From positions 1 through 64,000 of the forward strand of contig JARRRD010000068.1 of NCBI GenBank assembly GCA_037381085.1: DNA of 64,000 nt, in the 5' to 3' direction. The position numbers and the translations under genes were made by a program. This document shows, one piece after another, positions 51,343-61,018 of this stretch. The stretch comes from JARRRD01 sp037381085 (GTDB lineage Bacteria > Nitrospirota > Thermodesulfovibrionia > Thermodesulfovibrionales > UBA6898). Position 1 is the stretch's first letter. Each line of letters starts with the position of its first letter. The notes below the pieces were generated by a model. That model was not told where the DNA came from, did not search any database, and saw only the letters and a program-made list of their open reading frames with translations.

Positions 51343-53346
51343 GCCTCCTTTATAGGCAACTCTATGGTAAATACCGTACCCGTCGGTTTGTTGTCCCGTA
51401 TTCTTATATATCCGTGGTGTTCCGTCACGACTTTGCTCGCAATCGCAAGACCCAGCCCCGTGCCGTCCTTTCTTGTGGAGAAATAGGGCAGGAACAGCCT
51501 TTCCTTGTCTTCTTCGCGTATACCCGGACCGTTGTCGCTGATGTCCACATACACCCTGTTCGATGGTATGTCGTGACTGATGGCGATATCGATCTTCCCC
51601 GTCCCCCCCATCGCCTGCATCGCATTATCAACTATGTTTATTATAACCCGTTTGAACTGCTCTGCATCAAGTTCAACGAACTGTTCATTCTCCTCTTTTG
51701 ACACCGTGATCTCCACCCCCCTGTAGTCACGGTAAAGATTGACCACCCCTTCTATTATAGAGGAAATCAGCGCCGGGGTCTTTCTTATCTCAGGCATCTT
51801 GCCGAACCTCGAAAACTCGTTCACCAGCCGCCTCAGGCTCTCCACCTCTTTTATAATCGTCCTCGTCGACCGCTCGAAAACCTGACCGAAATCATCGTCC
51901 CCGTTCTGCCATTTCTTTATCATGTGGTCTGTCGAAAGCTTTATAGGGGTGAGGGGGTTCTTGATCTCATGCGCTATCCTGCGGGCCACTTCCTGCCAGG
52001 CCAGGGCCTTCTGCGCCCTGACTATCTCCGAGAGGTCGTCAAAGACAACAAGCGTGCCCCAGAAATTTTTCGAGTCTCCTAATGTGGTGATGAAGATCCG
52101 GAGCAGCACCCGCCTGTCTCCAACGGTGACCCTGAGCTCTCTCTCCAGGCCCTTGAAATCGCTCACCCTTATATTCCTGACCGTCTCCTTGAGCTCTTCC
52201 GACTGGAGTTTTGAAAGGAGCGTCGAATAGTTATTCCCCACAATCTCCTCAGGTGATATTCCCAGGATCGTACAGGCCGCCGTGTTGACGGTGAGAATAT
52301 TGCCGGCCGTATCGAGTGACAAAACGCCCGAATTGATATTTTCCAGTATGTTCTCTATGATGAGCCTGCGCCTGTCGGACTCGGTCCATGCGCGCTGGAG
52401 GGACTCCTTATTGTCCTTCAGATCGCTCACCATGTTGTTAAAAGAGTCGACCAGCAGGCCTATTTCATCCTCCCTGTGTATATTGATGACGGTGTCAAGG
52501 TTCCCTTTTGCTACCTCCTCCGTCGCCTGGGCCAGTATCTGTATGGGGTCCGTAATCCCTCTTGAAATCCTGAGCGCCACCCAGAGCGCCATGAATATGG
52601 TCAGGAGGGTCAGGAAGCTGAGTATCAGCAGGTAGTTCGTTTTTAAAGGCGTCTTCCATGACTCCAGCGTAAGATAGTTCTGATAGGCATTCTTTATCTT
52701 TTCGGCATTCCTGCTCATCTCCCTGCTGAGAAATGATTCCACAACCATCACGCCTATCTGTTTCCGCCCCCGGTATTCGGGGGCGGCCGCCCACCTCGAC
52801 CCCCGCCTTTCCCTCAAAGGCCGCCTTAACGGTTTCGGACGCGTCTGCAGGAGGTTTTGCAAGGCGCATGACGGTATAGTTCCCCGGAGAAGGCCTCCCG
52901 GCAGCCACGGCTTTCGCATAGGCCAGGACCTGCTGGCGCTGCATCTCGTAAGCGGACTTCGCTATCTCGATCGAAAGGCTCAGAGGTTGTTTGATCTGGG
53001 GATCGAACCACCTGTCAAGGTAATTGGTAACGACGCCGCTGGAGACGACAAAGAGGAAAGAAGAAGGGATCATCGTAAGAACGACGATTATAACAACGAT
53101 CTTTGTCTTGAACCTGTATCCGGGCACCCTGTTTTTCCGCTCGAGATAAACCTTCACGAGGCTCTTGGCCACAAAGAAGATCAGGACAAGCAAGGCCAGG
53201 ATAGTAATATTCAGGAGAATGAGAAGGACCAGTCTGGCAAAGAAAGGCACTTTCCCCGTTCCGGCATAATGGAGCTCTATACCGAAAACAAGAAGCACCA
53301 GCGCTATGACAACCGAAATCAGGGCGGAAGCCCGCGGACGCCTCAC
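51339..53346 (-). CDS. NtrY-like membrane histidine kinase, frameshifted in this sequence
   Basis: N-terminal part 52495-53346 from GTG 53346 has four membrane helices (RLVLLILLNITILALLVLI and others) and ends in the frame of GGRPRIPGAETD. The C-terminal part 51339-52800 starts with RGRKQIGVMVVESFLSREMS and contains HAMP, PAS and a HisKA box ARRIAHEIKNPLTPIKLS, N box IINIVDNAMQAM and G boxes DNGPGI and GTGLGLAIAS. The two overlap in different frames around 52770-52830, in a G/C-rich stretch. One indel there would restore a single 650-residue NtrY. It is a real frameshift or an assembly error. Overlaps DUF4390 by GTGA. Confidence 0.8.
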
Positions 53347-53900
53347 CGGTTCCCCCCGATCGTGAACATGCCGGAGTCCTTGTGGACCTTGAATTCGTTT
53401 TCCGACAGGAAGATAATAAAGTATCCGATAACCGGCGGGAGTTTTCTGATCCGCGATTCGACTGTTACCCTGACGAAATATTGTCCGGGCTCCAGATCAC
53501 GCGTGGAGGCGAGCTTCACGTCCTTGAATGACACAACCCACGACACCATCGAGTCAAAGGACCTGAACCTTTTTTCGATCAGGACATTTCCGTTCAGGGA
53601 CGTGGCAACGTACTCTTCCTTTATGGGGTCTACTTTCAGCGTCCTCGTGAATGACCTGCCGACAATGAACTCGTCAGGCCATATCTTCCATATCCTGAAA
53701 AGGTCGATATAAAATTTGAGTTCCTTGTCGATGCCGGCCTTTATCCCCTGAATAAATTTCTGGCCGGGATTAAGACCGAAATGCACATGGATGACCCCGT
53801 TCCGGATATTGACTTCCGGCCCGGAAATTTCCTGCCCTTCCGACAGCGAGGGCAGGAGGATACATGCGAGAAGCAAAGAAATTGCAAGAAGCCTTGACAT
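53343..53900 (-). CDS. DUF4390 exported protein
   Basis: 185 residues from ATG 53900; a TTG at 53936 is also in frame. Residues 1-22 are a signal peptide (MSRLLAISLLLACILLPSLS). The remainder is beta-rich (IRNGVIHVHFGLNPGQKF, YIDLFRIWKIWPDEF, GYFIIFLSENEFKV) and fits DUF4390, found beside NtrY/NtrX in Nitrospirota and related groups. It may be a periplasmic partner of the NtrY sensor (inference from overlap: the GTGA start of ntrY is within its stop codon). Confidence 0.8.
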   Translation of the reverse strand: MSRLLAISLLLACILLPSLSEGQEISGPEVNIRNGVIHVHFGLNPGQKFIQGIKAGIDKELKFYIDLFRIWKIWPDEFIVGRSFTRTLKVDPIKEEYVATSLNGNVLIEKRFRSFDSMVSWVVSFKDVKLASTRDLEPGQYFVRVTVESRIRKLPPVIGYFIIFLSENEFKVHKDSGMFTIGGNR

Positions 53901-53979
53901 TAAAAGCTTGACATCTCCGGGAAAATTTACTTTCAATTATAGCATATCGTTTTGTATCATAACGGGCAGGAGGCGAATC

Positions 53980-54462
53980 ATGGATATCGAAACCGTGAAG
54001 ATCGAAATACCGCCGGATTGCAACATTATACTCGGCCAGACCCATTTCATCAAGACCACTGAAGATCTCTATGAAATCGTCGCCACTACGACTCCACAGG
54101 CCCGGTTCGGTATCGCCTTCACCGAGGCATCGGGGCCTTGTCTCATAAGGACGGAAGGGAACAGCGACGACATGGTAAAGGCCTGCATCAGCAACCTCGA
54201 GGCCTTGAACGCGGGACATGTGTTCTGCATTGTCATGGCAGGAGCGTTCCCGATCAGCATACTGACCCAGGTAAAAAACTGCCCCGAAGTCTGCAGCATT
54301 TACTGCGCCACTGCAAACCCTCTGGAAGTCGTCGTGGCTCAGACATCACAGGGCCGCGGCATACTGGGAGTTATCGACGGATTCTCCCCGCGCGGGGTGG
54401 AAACACCCGAGGACAAGGCCCAGAGGAAAGAATTCGTCAGGAAGATAGGTTACAAGCTCTAG
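53980..54462 (+). CDS. Adenosine-specific kinase-family protein
   Basis: 160 residues from ATG 53980, GCAGGAGG 5 nt upstream. PF04008-type sequence: KIEIPPDCNIILGQTHFIKT, FGIAFTEASGPCLIR, GHVFCIVMAGAFPI and CATANPLEVVVAQT. A thermophilic archaeal homologue binds adenosine and was named adenosine-specific kinase; the reaction in bacteria is not settled. It starts an operon with hisI, hisE and the HIT protein. Confidence 0.9.
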   Translation: MDIETVKIEIPPDCNIILGQTHFIKTTEDLYEIVATTTPQARFGIAFTEASGPCLIRTEGNSDDMVKACISNLEALNAGHVFCIVMAGAFPISILTQVKNCPEVCSIYCATANPLEVVVAQTSQGRGILGVIDGFSPRGVETPEDKAQRKEFVRKIGYKL

Positions 54463-54464
54463 GC

Positions 54465-54839
54465 ATGAAGATACCGGATCTCAAGTTCGACAAAGACGGG
54501 CTGATCCCGGCCATCATACAGGACGCCGCAACCGGGGAGGTGCTGATGATGGCATACATGAACGCGGAATCTGTCGAAAAGACGGTCTCTACCGGCTATA
54601 CCCACTTCTGGTCGCGCTCCCGGGGCAAGCTATGGAAAAAGGGGGAGACCTCCGGCCACGTCCAGGAGGTCAGGGAAATGCTCTATGATTGCGACAGGGA
54701 CACGCTGCTCATCAAAGTGGACCAGAAGGGGCCGGGGGCCTGTCATACCGGCCACCGCTCCTGTTTCTTCACTGATATGGAGGGAAGAGAAGTCGGGGAA
54801 AAGACTTTTTCGGCAGAGGATGTTTACGGGAAAAAATGA
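54465..54839 (+). CDS. hisI: Phosphoribosyl-AMP cyclohydrolase
   Basis: 124 residues. The third step of histidine synthesis. Contains VLMMAYMNAESVEKT, FWSRSRGKLWKKGETSGH and the zinc cysteines DCDRDTLL and GACHTGHRSCFF. It starts two bases after the adenosine-specific kinase stop. It overlaps hisE by ATGA (54836), so the two halves of the E. coli HisIE fusion are separate but coupled. Confidence 0.95.
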   Translation: MKIPDLKFDKDGLIPAIIQDAATGEVLMMAYMNAESVEKTVSTGYTHFWSRSRGKLWKKGETSGHVQEVREMLYDCDRDTLLIKVDQKGPGACHTGHRSCFFTDMEGREVGEKTFSAEDVYGKK

Positions 54840-55135
54840 TACTCGATGATCTCTCCAGGGTCATACTTGAAAGGAGGAGCAACCCTCCCCCGGAATCCTA
54901 CGTTGCGTCACTGTTCTCCAAGGGAAAAGACGAGATACTGAAGAAGATCGGGGAGGAATCGGTGGAGGTCATCATAGCCTCAAAGTCCGGTGACAGGGAA
55001 GAGATCATCCATGAACTCGCAGACCTGTGGTTCCACTGCATGGTATTGATGGCCGCGGAAGGCCTGAGCCATGAGGATATCTTTCGGGAGCTTGAGGCCA
55101 GGTTCGGCGCGGCAAGGGAAGAAAGCAGACAATGA
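54836..55135 (+). CDS. hisE: Phosphoribosyl-ATP pyrophosphatase
   Basis: 99 residues, the second step of histidine synthesis. Features VASLFSKGKDEILKKIGEES, EVIIASKSGDREEIIHELAD and LWFHCMVLMAAEGLS of the MazG-like all-alpha fold. Overlaps hisI upstream and the HIT gene downstream by ATGA. Confidence 0.95.
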   Translation: MILDDLSRVILERRSNPPPESYVASLFSKGKDEILKKIGEESVEVIIASKSGDREEIIHELADLWFHCMVLMAAEGLSHEDIFRELEARFGAAREESRQ

Positions 55136-55476
55136 CCGATTGCATATTTTGCAGGATAATCTCGGGGGAGACGGCGGCACGAATCATTTATGAAGACGAA
55201 ACGGCCGTCGCCATCGAGGATATCAATCCCCAGGCCCCGGTCCACGTCCTCGTAATACCGAGGAAACATATTGCGACCAACCTCGACCTCGGTCCCGAAG
55301 AAACGCCTCTTGTCGGACATCTTTTCGAAGTGGCAAACAAGATAGCCCGCGAAAAAGACATCGCCCGAAGGGGCTTCCGTCTCGTCATGAACACCAATGC
55401 CGAAGCGGGACAGAGCGTGTTTCATATCCACCTTCACCTGCTGGGAGGCCGCCCCATGCACTGGCCGCCGGGCTAG
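55132..55476 (+). CDS. HIT (HinT-like) nucleotide hydrolase
   Basis: 114 residues. The histidine triad is HIHLHLLGG. The start motif CIFCRIISGE is typical of HinT. These proteins hydrolyse adenosine 5'-monophosphoramidates and related nucleotides. It overlaps hisE by ATGA. Confidence 0.95.
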   Translation: MTDCIFCRIISGETAARIIYEDETAVAIEDINPQAPVHVLVIPRKHIATNLDLGPEETPLVGHLFEVANKIAREKDIARRGFRLVMNTNAEAGQSVFHIHLHLLGGRPMHWPPG

Positions 55477-55575
55477 TCCGTGCATTCAATGTGTTGCCGG
55501 CTTAACGAAACGGCACTTTCCCTGCTTTTGCCAAGGCAAGCCGACCTGTTGATTTGAAGGCATTCACGTTTTGGA

Positions 55576-55661
55576 TGGTGCCGAAGGCGGGACTCGAACC
55601 CGCATGGATTTCTCCACACGCCCCTCAAACGTGCGTGTCTACCAAGTTCCACCACTTCGGC
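55576..55661 (-). tRNA. tRNA-Leu (GAG)
   Basis: 86 bases with CCA encoded, minus strand. Acceptor GCCGAAG / CTTCGGC. The anticodon stem CACGT/GCGTG has loop TTGAGGG, so the anticodon is GAG. A long variable arm (TGGAGAAATCCA) is typical of class II leucine tRNA. T-arm GGTTCGAGTCC. Confidence 0.95.
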
Positions 55662-55861
55662 GTAGATTAAAATCTTACTATATTGTCACAATTGTTTTCA
55701 AGCAGGACCGTGCCGTGTTTCGTACAGATTTTATATGAGGCAACAGGGAGCGGCGAACACCCCGCTGTGCAGGAATCGTCTGTAATCTCGGGAAGACGAG
55801 ACCTCCGGCATCGGAGAAGAAGGAAGTTGACGGTCGTGATATAATATTGAAACGGTAGAGA

Positions 55862-56095
55862 ATGAAGATCTCCATTGAATACTGCGGTACGTGCAATTAT
55901 CGTCCAATGGCGGCGGCCCTTGCCATGGCCGTCAAAAAGGCGACCGGGATCCAGGCCGAACTTATGCATTCCCGCGATATGGGGGCCTTCGAGGTCAGGG
56001 TCGACGGCAGACTGATCTTCTCAAAGAGGCAGTCGGGACGCTTCCCCGAAAATGAGGAGATAGTCGCTGCTATACAGGCCCCGGGGAACGGCTGA
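55862..56095 (+). CDS. SelT/SelW/SelH (Rdx) family protein, Cys form
   Basis: 77 residues. The redox motif is CGTC (YCGTCNYRP) at residues 8-11; in selenoprotein members the second Cys is selenocysteine. GAFEVRVDGRLIFSKRQSGR is the conserved Rdx strand. A small thioredoxin-fold protein, here with both positions cysteine. Given other selenocysteine genes in this window, the Cys form shows that not every family member in this genome uses Sec. Confidence 0.85.
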   Translation: MKISIEYCGTCNYRPMAAALAMAVKKATGIQAELMHSRDMGAFEVRVDGRLIFSKRQSGRFPENEEIVAAIQAPGNG

Positions 56096-56126
56096 GTTCA
56101 ATCCTGCCCTAAAGGACGGGCTCAGC
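56091..56126. terminator. Bidirectional hairpin between convergent genes
   Basis: GCTGAG (56091-56096) pairs with CTCAGC (56121-56126), and an inner CCTGCCC region pairs partly with GGACGGG. It straddles the Rdx stop and the DUF1638 stop. Confidence 0.5.
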
Positions 56127-56691
56127 AGGCATTGAGAATTTGCAGAAAATTATCCAGAGTTATTGACCGCCTTTCCACTGGAAGCCGCGCATAATCACTC
56201 AGTTTTCTTACTTTTTCCTCATCGACAGGAATGCCGCTTATATCAAAGACGACGATACGTTTATAGGAAGAAAACATCCGTCTGAAGTCGAAATTGAAAT
56301 CTTCTTCTCCGAGCCTGAACATCGCTTCCCAGTTGTTTACCCATCCGGAGGTCAGGAAAAAAGTTTTCGCCTCTTTATCGAGCCTGGCGATCTCTTCGGC
56401 TCCTGCTATCGCCTCCAGACAATTCCCCGCCTCTATTCTCTTTGCGCCGTAACGACCAAGAATTTCGTTCATTTCCGGATGACAATGTCCGTAAAGAATC
56501 TTCACGCGTCCGCCCTTTTCCCGGCATTCTTCAAGGGCATCAGTCAGGCGGACTTTCAGTTTGTCGAAGTTTACATGCAGGGCCGCATCGAGAAAGATTA
56601 CGTCTTCGGATAAACCTTTTTCCTTGATCAGGAATTCTATTTCCTTCCTGAATATGCCGCAGCCTATGATTATGGTGGAAACACCGGCCAT
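56122..56691 (-). CDS. DUF1638 protein
   Basis: 189 residues. CGIFRKEIE at the start, LDAALHVNFDKLK, YGHCHPEMNEI and TSGWVNNWEAMFRL are DUF1638 features. The Cys and His residues suggest metal binding. DUF1638 genes often lie beside corrinoid methyltransferases; a UroD/MtaA gene follows 3.3 kb away, beyond the histidine kinase. Function unknown. Confidence 0.85.
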   Translation of the reverse strand: MAGVSTIIIGCGIFRKEIEFLIKEKGLSEDVIFLDAALHVNFDKLKVRLTDALEECREKGGRVKILYGHCHPEMNEILGRYGAKRIEAGNCLEAIAGAEEIARLDKEAKTFFLTSGWVNNWEAMFRLGEEDFNFDFRRMFSSYKRIVVFDISGIPVDEEKVRKLSDYARLPVERRSITLDNFLQILNAC

Positions 56692-56815
56692 ACTGATAGC
56701 TTGACACCATCCGGGACATCATTTCAAGGAGGCACGAATCCGGCGGATGATTTTCAGGAAATTGTCTTACATGTTTTTTTCTTCAAAATTTCTTATATAA
56801 TAATAAGAGGTTCTT

Positions 56816-59257
56816 ATGCATACAGCAGCCAGAAAGAAGGAGCCTACGAGGCATCAGCTTATCCGTGAACTGGAGCAGCTCAGGGAACGAGTGGCGGCAC
56901 TGGAGCAGGAGAAGGCGCGGCAGCTGGAGGCCGAAAAAGAAAACGCGGAAAACCTGAACCTTTACAGGAGCATCCTCGACAACATCGCCTGCGGCGTCTG
57001 GGTAACCGATGCAGACGATGTCATTCGTTACGCCAACAGGGGAATGGAGATGATCGCGGGCGTGACGAAGCAGAGATTATGGGGTGCGAACGTACTTGAA
57101 GACCTGCCGGAGAGCTCGATCGAGCACTTCAAGGAGCACTATCTGGAGGCGCGTGAGAGTCTGCTGCCGGTTTACTACGACGAAGTCCCGGTGATTACGC
57201 GGGCCGGCCGGCTTACCTATCAATCCGGGTGGCTGATTCCAAAGGTCAGGGACCATCGCCTTGAGGGAATGATCTGCACGGTAGAGGACATCACCAAGCA
57301 GAAGCATACCCAGAAGGCCCTGCATAAGACAGAGGAAAAATACCGGGAGCTGGTTGAAAATGCCAACGTCGTTATACTCAGGATTGACGTGGAAGGTAAA
57401 GTCACTTTTTTTAATGAGTTTGCGCAGAAGTTTTTCGGCTTCAGTGAAAGGGAGATCGTTGGCAGAAACGTAGTTGGTTCCATCGTAGCCGACAATCCGA
57501 AATACAGCAGGGACGTCGAAACGATGCTGAAAAATATAGGCAGTCATCCCTCCCGCTACGCGAGCACTGAGCACGAAAATGTCCGCAAGGACGGCGGCAG
57601 GGTCTGGATGTCCTGGAAGAACAAGGCCGTTTTCGATGAAGACGGCAAGGTTTCGGAGGTCCTCTGTGTCGGCACCGACCTGTCCGAGCGGAAGAAAAAC
57701 GAGGGACTTTTGCGCAAATGCCGAAACGATCTGGAAAATCAGGTCAGAGTGCGCACTGCCCAGCTCACCAAGGCAAATGAAGATCTCCAGCACGAGATTA
57801 TCGAGAGGAAGTGGGCCGAGGGGGTGCTTCGTACTTCCGAGGAAAAATACAGGCTGGTCGTCGAAAACGCCAGCGAAGGCATCCTTGTCATCCAGGACGG
57901 GTTCTTCAGGTTTATGAACCCCAAGGCCGTGAAGATCATGGGCCGCTCCTACCAGGAATTAACGGAAAGATCATTTATAGAATTCATCCATCCCGACGAC
58001 AGAGACGCGGTGATGGAAAATCATCTTAAGAAGTTAAAAGGGGACAACCTCCCGCTGCTCTATTCGAGCAGGATCATAGACAGTGGTGGAAACGTGAAGT
58101 GGGTAGAGGCCAATCCGGTGCTGATCACCTGGATGGGACGGCCGGCAACGCTGACCTTCTTCAGTAACATCACCGAGCGGAAGCGTGCCGAGGAGCGGTT
58201 GATGCTTCTTGATTCGGCCATCCAGCAGACGAATGATGCCATAGTCATCACCACTGCCAGCCCCTCGACCCCCTCTTCCAGGATTGTGTTTGTCAATACC
58301 GCCTATACCGAAATGACAGGATATACTGCCGAGGAGCTCATGGGAAAGCCGGCGATCCATCTGCAGAGCCCCGAGACTGACGGCATGGAGTGGCTGAAGC
58401 TCGAAGGATCGGGGTCTCATGGCGACGCCTTCTGTATCGAGACTGTAAACCGCCGCAAGGACGGCACGAGATACGACGTGGAGTGGCACGTCGCCCCGAT
58501 ACGGAACGAACATGGTAAGGTCACTCATTTCATCTCTACCCAGCGCGATATTACGGAACGCAGGAGTTCGGAAGAGAAGGTCAAGGCTTACCAGAAACAG
58601 CTTCGGACCCTCACCTCCGAGTTGTCACTGGCAGAGGAGCATGAGAGGAGGCGCCTCGCAACGGATCTTCATGACCACATCGGTCAGACTCTCGCCATAA
58701 CCAGGATGAAGCTCGGAGAGCTCCGGAGGTCTCTGGCGTCCGGCGAATATGCGGGACTCCTTGATGAGATCTGGTCTCTCATGGAAAAGACGATGAAATA
58801 TACCAAGTCGCTTACCTTCGAGCTAAGCCCGCCCATCCTTTACGAACTGGGGCTTGGGGCGACGATCGAGTGGCTTGCTGAGGAGGTCCAGAAACAGCAC
58901 GGCCTGTCTTTTGACTTCAATGATGACGGACTGCCGAAACCACTCGACCGGGAAGTGAGCGTTCTCATGTTCCAGGCGGTAAGAGAGATTTTCATGAACA
59001 TCGTTAAGCATGCCCGGGCCGGGCACATGAAGATCAGTGTTGTAAGAAAATACAATCAGATGCAGATCACTGTGCAGGATGACGGCGTAGGGTTCGACCT
59101 TGCCCGGATAGACAAGCACAGCTTCGGTTTTTTCAGCATACGGGAACGGATGAGATACTTCAGCGGAGACTTCGTGGTCAAGACCCGGCCGGGACAGGGG
59201 ACCTGCGTAATTCTTACGGCCCCCCTCGGCGGCAGGGCGGCAGGCGGAGCGGCATGA
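56816..59257 (+). CDS. Cytosolic multi-PAS histidine kinase (HisKA_3 type)
   Basis: 813 residues without membrane helices. An N-terminal coiled coil (QLIRELEQLRERVAALEQEK), then four PAS domains (about 45-160, 172-300, 345-465, 470-590). The phosphorylation helix is ATDLHDHIGQTLAITRMKLG (HisKA_3), and the ATPase domain has FMNIVKHARAGHMKI and QDDGVGFD and GFFSIRERM. Such kinases pair with NarL/LuxR-type regulators; one follows at once but is truncated. Confidence 0.93.
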   Translation: MHTAARKKEPTRHQLIRELEQLRERVAALEQEKARQLEAEKENAENLNLYRSILDNIACGVWVTDADDVIRYANRGMEMIAGVTKQRLWGANVLEDLPESSIEHFKEHYLEARESLLPVYYDEVPVITRAGRLTYQSGWLIPKVRDHRLEGMICTVEDITKQKHTQKALHKTEEKYRELVENANVVILRIDVEGKVTFFNEFAQKFFGFSEREIVGRNVVGSIVADNPKYSRDVETMLKNIGSHPSRYASTEHENVRKDGGRVWMSWKNKAVFDEDGKVSEVLCVGTDLSERKKNEGLLRKCRNDLENQVRVRTAQLTKANEDLQHEIIERKWAEGVLRTSEEKYRLVVENASEGILVIQDGFFRFMNPKAVKIMGRSYQELTERSFIEFIHPDDRDAVMENHLKKLKGDNLPLLYSSRIIDSGGNVKWVEANPVLITWMGRPATLTFFSNITERKRAEERLMLLDSAIQQTNDAIVITTASPSTPSSRIVFVNTAYTEMTGYTAEELMGKPAIHLQSPETDGMEWLKLEGSGSHGDAFCIETVNRRKDGTRYDVEWHVAPIRNEHGKVTHFISTQRDITERRSSEEKVKAYQKQLRTLTSELSLAEEHERRRLATDLHDHIGQTLAITRMKLGELRRSLASGEYAGLLDEIWSLMEKTMKYTKSLTFELSPPILYELGLGATIEWLAEEVQKQHGLSFDFNDDGLPKPLDREVSVLMFQAVREIFMNIVKHARAGHMKISVVRKYNQMQITVQDDGVGFDLARIDKHSFGFFSIRERMRYFSGDFVVKTRPGQGTCVILTAPLGGRAAGGAA

Positions 59258-59653
59258 GCATCAGCGTATTCCTTTGTTGCCGAAATGCTGAAGGCCGGGG
59301 CGTCTGCTTATCTTTCGAAGGATTATGTCTTCGATGAACTGGAATCCGTCATCCGGACAGTGGTGGCCGACAAGATCTACCTGAGTCCCGACATCTCGGG
59401 CGTCGTCGTAGAGAATTACGTGCGGCAGACAGCGAAACCCGAATCGTCGGCCTTCTCGGTACTTTCCGACAGGGAGCGCGAGGTCCTCCAGCTCCTGGCC
59501 GAGGGGAAGACTGCAAAGGAGATTGCCGAAAGACTCAATGTCAGCATCAAGACCGTCGAGACCCACCGGACGAACATCATGAATAAACTCGACATCCACC
59601 GCCTGGCGGAGCTCACGAAGTATGCCGTCCGGGAAGGTCTGACATCTCTGTAA
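59258..59653 (+). pseudogene. NarL/LuxR-type response regulator missing its receiver core
   Basis: The frame opens at the last third of a receiver (FVAEMLKAGASAYLSKDYVF) and continues into a complete LuxR-type HTH (LSDREREVLQLLAEGKTAKE, VSIKTVETHRTNIMNKL). The first 85 or so residues, which carry the phospho-acceptor Asp, are absent between the kinase stop at 59257 and this point. ATG 59285 could start a 122-residue protein with a DNA-binding domain only. It is a deletion, genuine or from assembly. Confidence 0.75.
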
Positions 59654-60001
59654 CGCTTCCCCTTTACGGCGTCATTTACCCGGTTTTCCCCGATGCTGTC
59701 ACATGACAGAACCGGCCGGCTTCAGTCCGGATTATCCGCCCATTTTCACAGTAACCTTTTTCATCCCCCTTTTTTGAAGCATCCCGTTAATTTCCATGCC
59801 TCCGCAGACAGAAGTAAGGCCCTTTCGGCTGAAGAATCAGGGAAACCCCGATTGTTCTGAGGGCTCAGGCTGTGGGAACATAAAAATGTGGGGCGCTTAA
59901 TAAAACAGGAGGCCCGCAGCAGCCGCAGGACGGACGATGAAAGGGCTGCTCTGTAATAAAGTCTTCCCCCCACAGGCCAGTCACGGAAAGGAGAAATGTA
60001 T
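59654..60001 (+). other. Leader of the UroD-led operon, no gene
   Basis: 348 bp. Contains the ribosome site AAAGGAG ahead of 60002 and no convincing ORF. No riboswitch was recognised. Confidence 0.5.
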
Positions 60002-61012
60002 ATGCTTTCATCAAGAGAAAGAGTCCTGAAATTCCTTAACGGCGAAAAGGTGGACCGGCCGCCGGTCTTCAGCGGTATGGGTAATGTGATAAAACCTGTG
60101 CTCGACAAATATGGCATTGTTTTCTCCCGGGTGCACCGGGACCCTGAATTGATGGCGAAGGCTGCAGCAGGAATGTACAGGGAATTCGGTTTCGAATGCG
60201 CCGTAGTGCCCTTCGACCTCGGTGTCGAGGCGGAGGCGCTCGGGGCTAAAATGAACTTTTATGACGAAGTCGAGGGTCTTCTTTATCCCACTGTAAAGGA
60301 GAAATCCGTTGAAGTTGTCGAAGATGTCAAGATACCGGAAGACCTGGCAAATGCCGGAAGAATACCGGTCGTAACGGGCGCCATAAAGGCGCTCAGAAAA
60401 GAGCTGGGCGACGAAGTGGCTATCGGGACCTATGCACTGGGCCCGTTTACTCTCGCCGGCCAGGTAAAAGAACTCGATGCCCTCTTCGAGGAGTCCTTCC
60501 TCGAACCTGAGAAGACCGGTAAGCTGCTGGCAAAACTCTCGGAATTTATCATTAAGCTTTTCAAAATATACCATGATGCCGGTGCGGATTACTTTACCCT
60601 CCGGGAGATGGGCGGGACTTCGGACGTCATGAGTCCGAAGAGTTTCAGGTCTCTCATAAAACCCCATCTGGTGGAGATAATCGCGGCGATGCCCAGACCT
60701 AGTATCCTGCACATCTGCGGCGACACGAACTCCATCATCAAGGATATGGCGGAGTGCGGCGCCGATGCACTGAGCGTGGACCAGAAAAACTGCATCACGG
60801 AGACGCGGGAAAAGCTGGGTTCAGAAATGATCATTCTGGGCAATTTCGACCCCATCAAAGTGCTCCACAAGGGCGAAGCCAAAGACGTTGGTCCGGCGGT
60901 ACTGGAGTCTCTCAAGGGAGGTGCCAGCGCCGTATGGCCCGGCTGCGACCTGTGGCCGGAGGTCCCCAAGGAGAATATGGAAGCTCTGGTGTCTACACTG
61001 AAGGCGGCCTGA
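60002..61012 (+). CDS. UroD/MtaA-family cobamide methyltransferase-like protein
   Basis: 336 residues from ATG 60002, GGAG 8 nt upstream (ATG 59996 is also in frame). A uroporphyrinogen decarboxylase fold in the MtaA/MtbA branch: N-terminal SSRERVLKFLNGEKVDRPPV, zinc ligands His-x-Cys in LHICGDTN and Cys in VWPGCDLWPE. This group moves a methyl group from a corrinoid protein to CoM or another thiol. No corrinoid protein gene lies in view, but DUF1638 is nearby. First gene of a five-gene cluster. Confidence 0.88.
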   Translation: MLSSRERVLKFLNGEKVDRPPVFSGMGNVIKPVLDKYGIVFSRVHRDPELMAKAAAGMYREFGFECAVVPFDLGVEAEALGAKMNFYDEVEGLLYPTVKEKSVEVVEDVKIPEDLANAGRIPVVTGAIKALRKELGDEVAIGTYALGPFTLAGQVKELDALFEESFLEPEKTGKLLAKLSEFIIKLFKIYHDAGADYFTLREMGGTSDVMSPKSFRSLIKPHLVEIIAAMPRPSILHICGDTNSIIKDMAECGADALSVDQKNCITETREKLGSEMIILGNFDPIKVLHKGEAKDVGPAVLESLKGGASAVWPGCDLWPEVPKENMEALVSTLKAA

Positions 61013-61018
61013 GGGAAA

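Noticed and set aside
59255..59257. UGA between the histidine kinase and regulator as selenocysteine
   Set aside because: It is in frame with the following receiver piece, but no Cys is expected there in either protein and the receiver start is missing, so a normal stop plus a deletion explains it.
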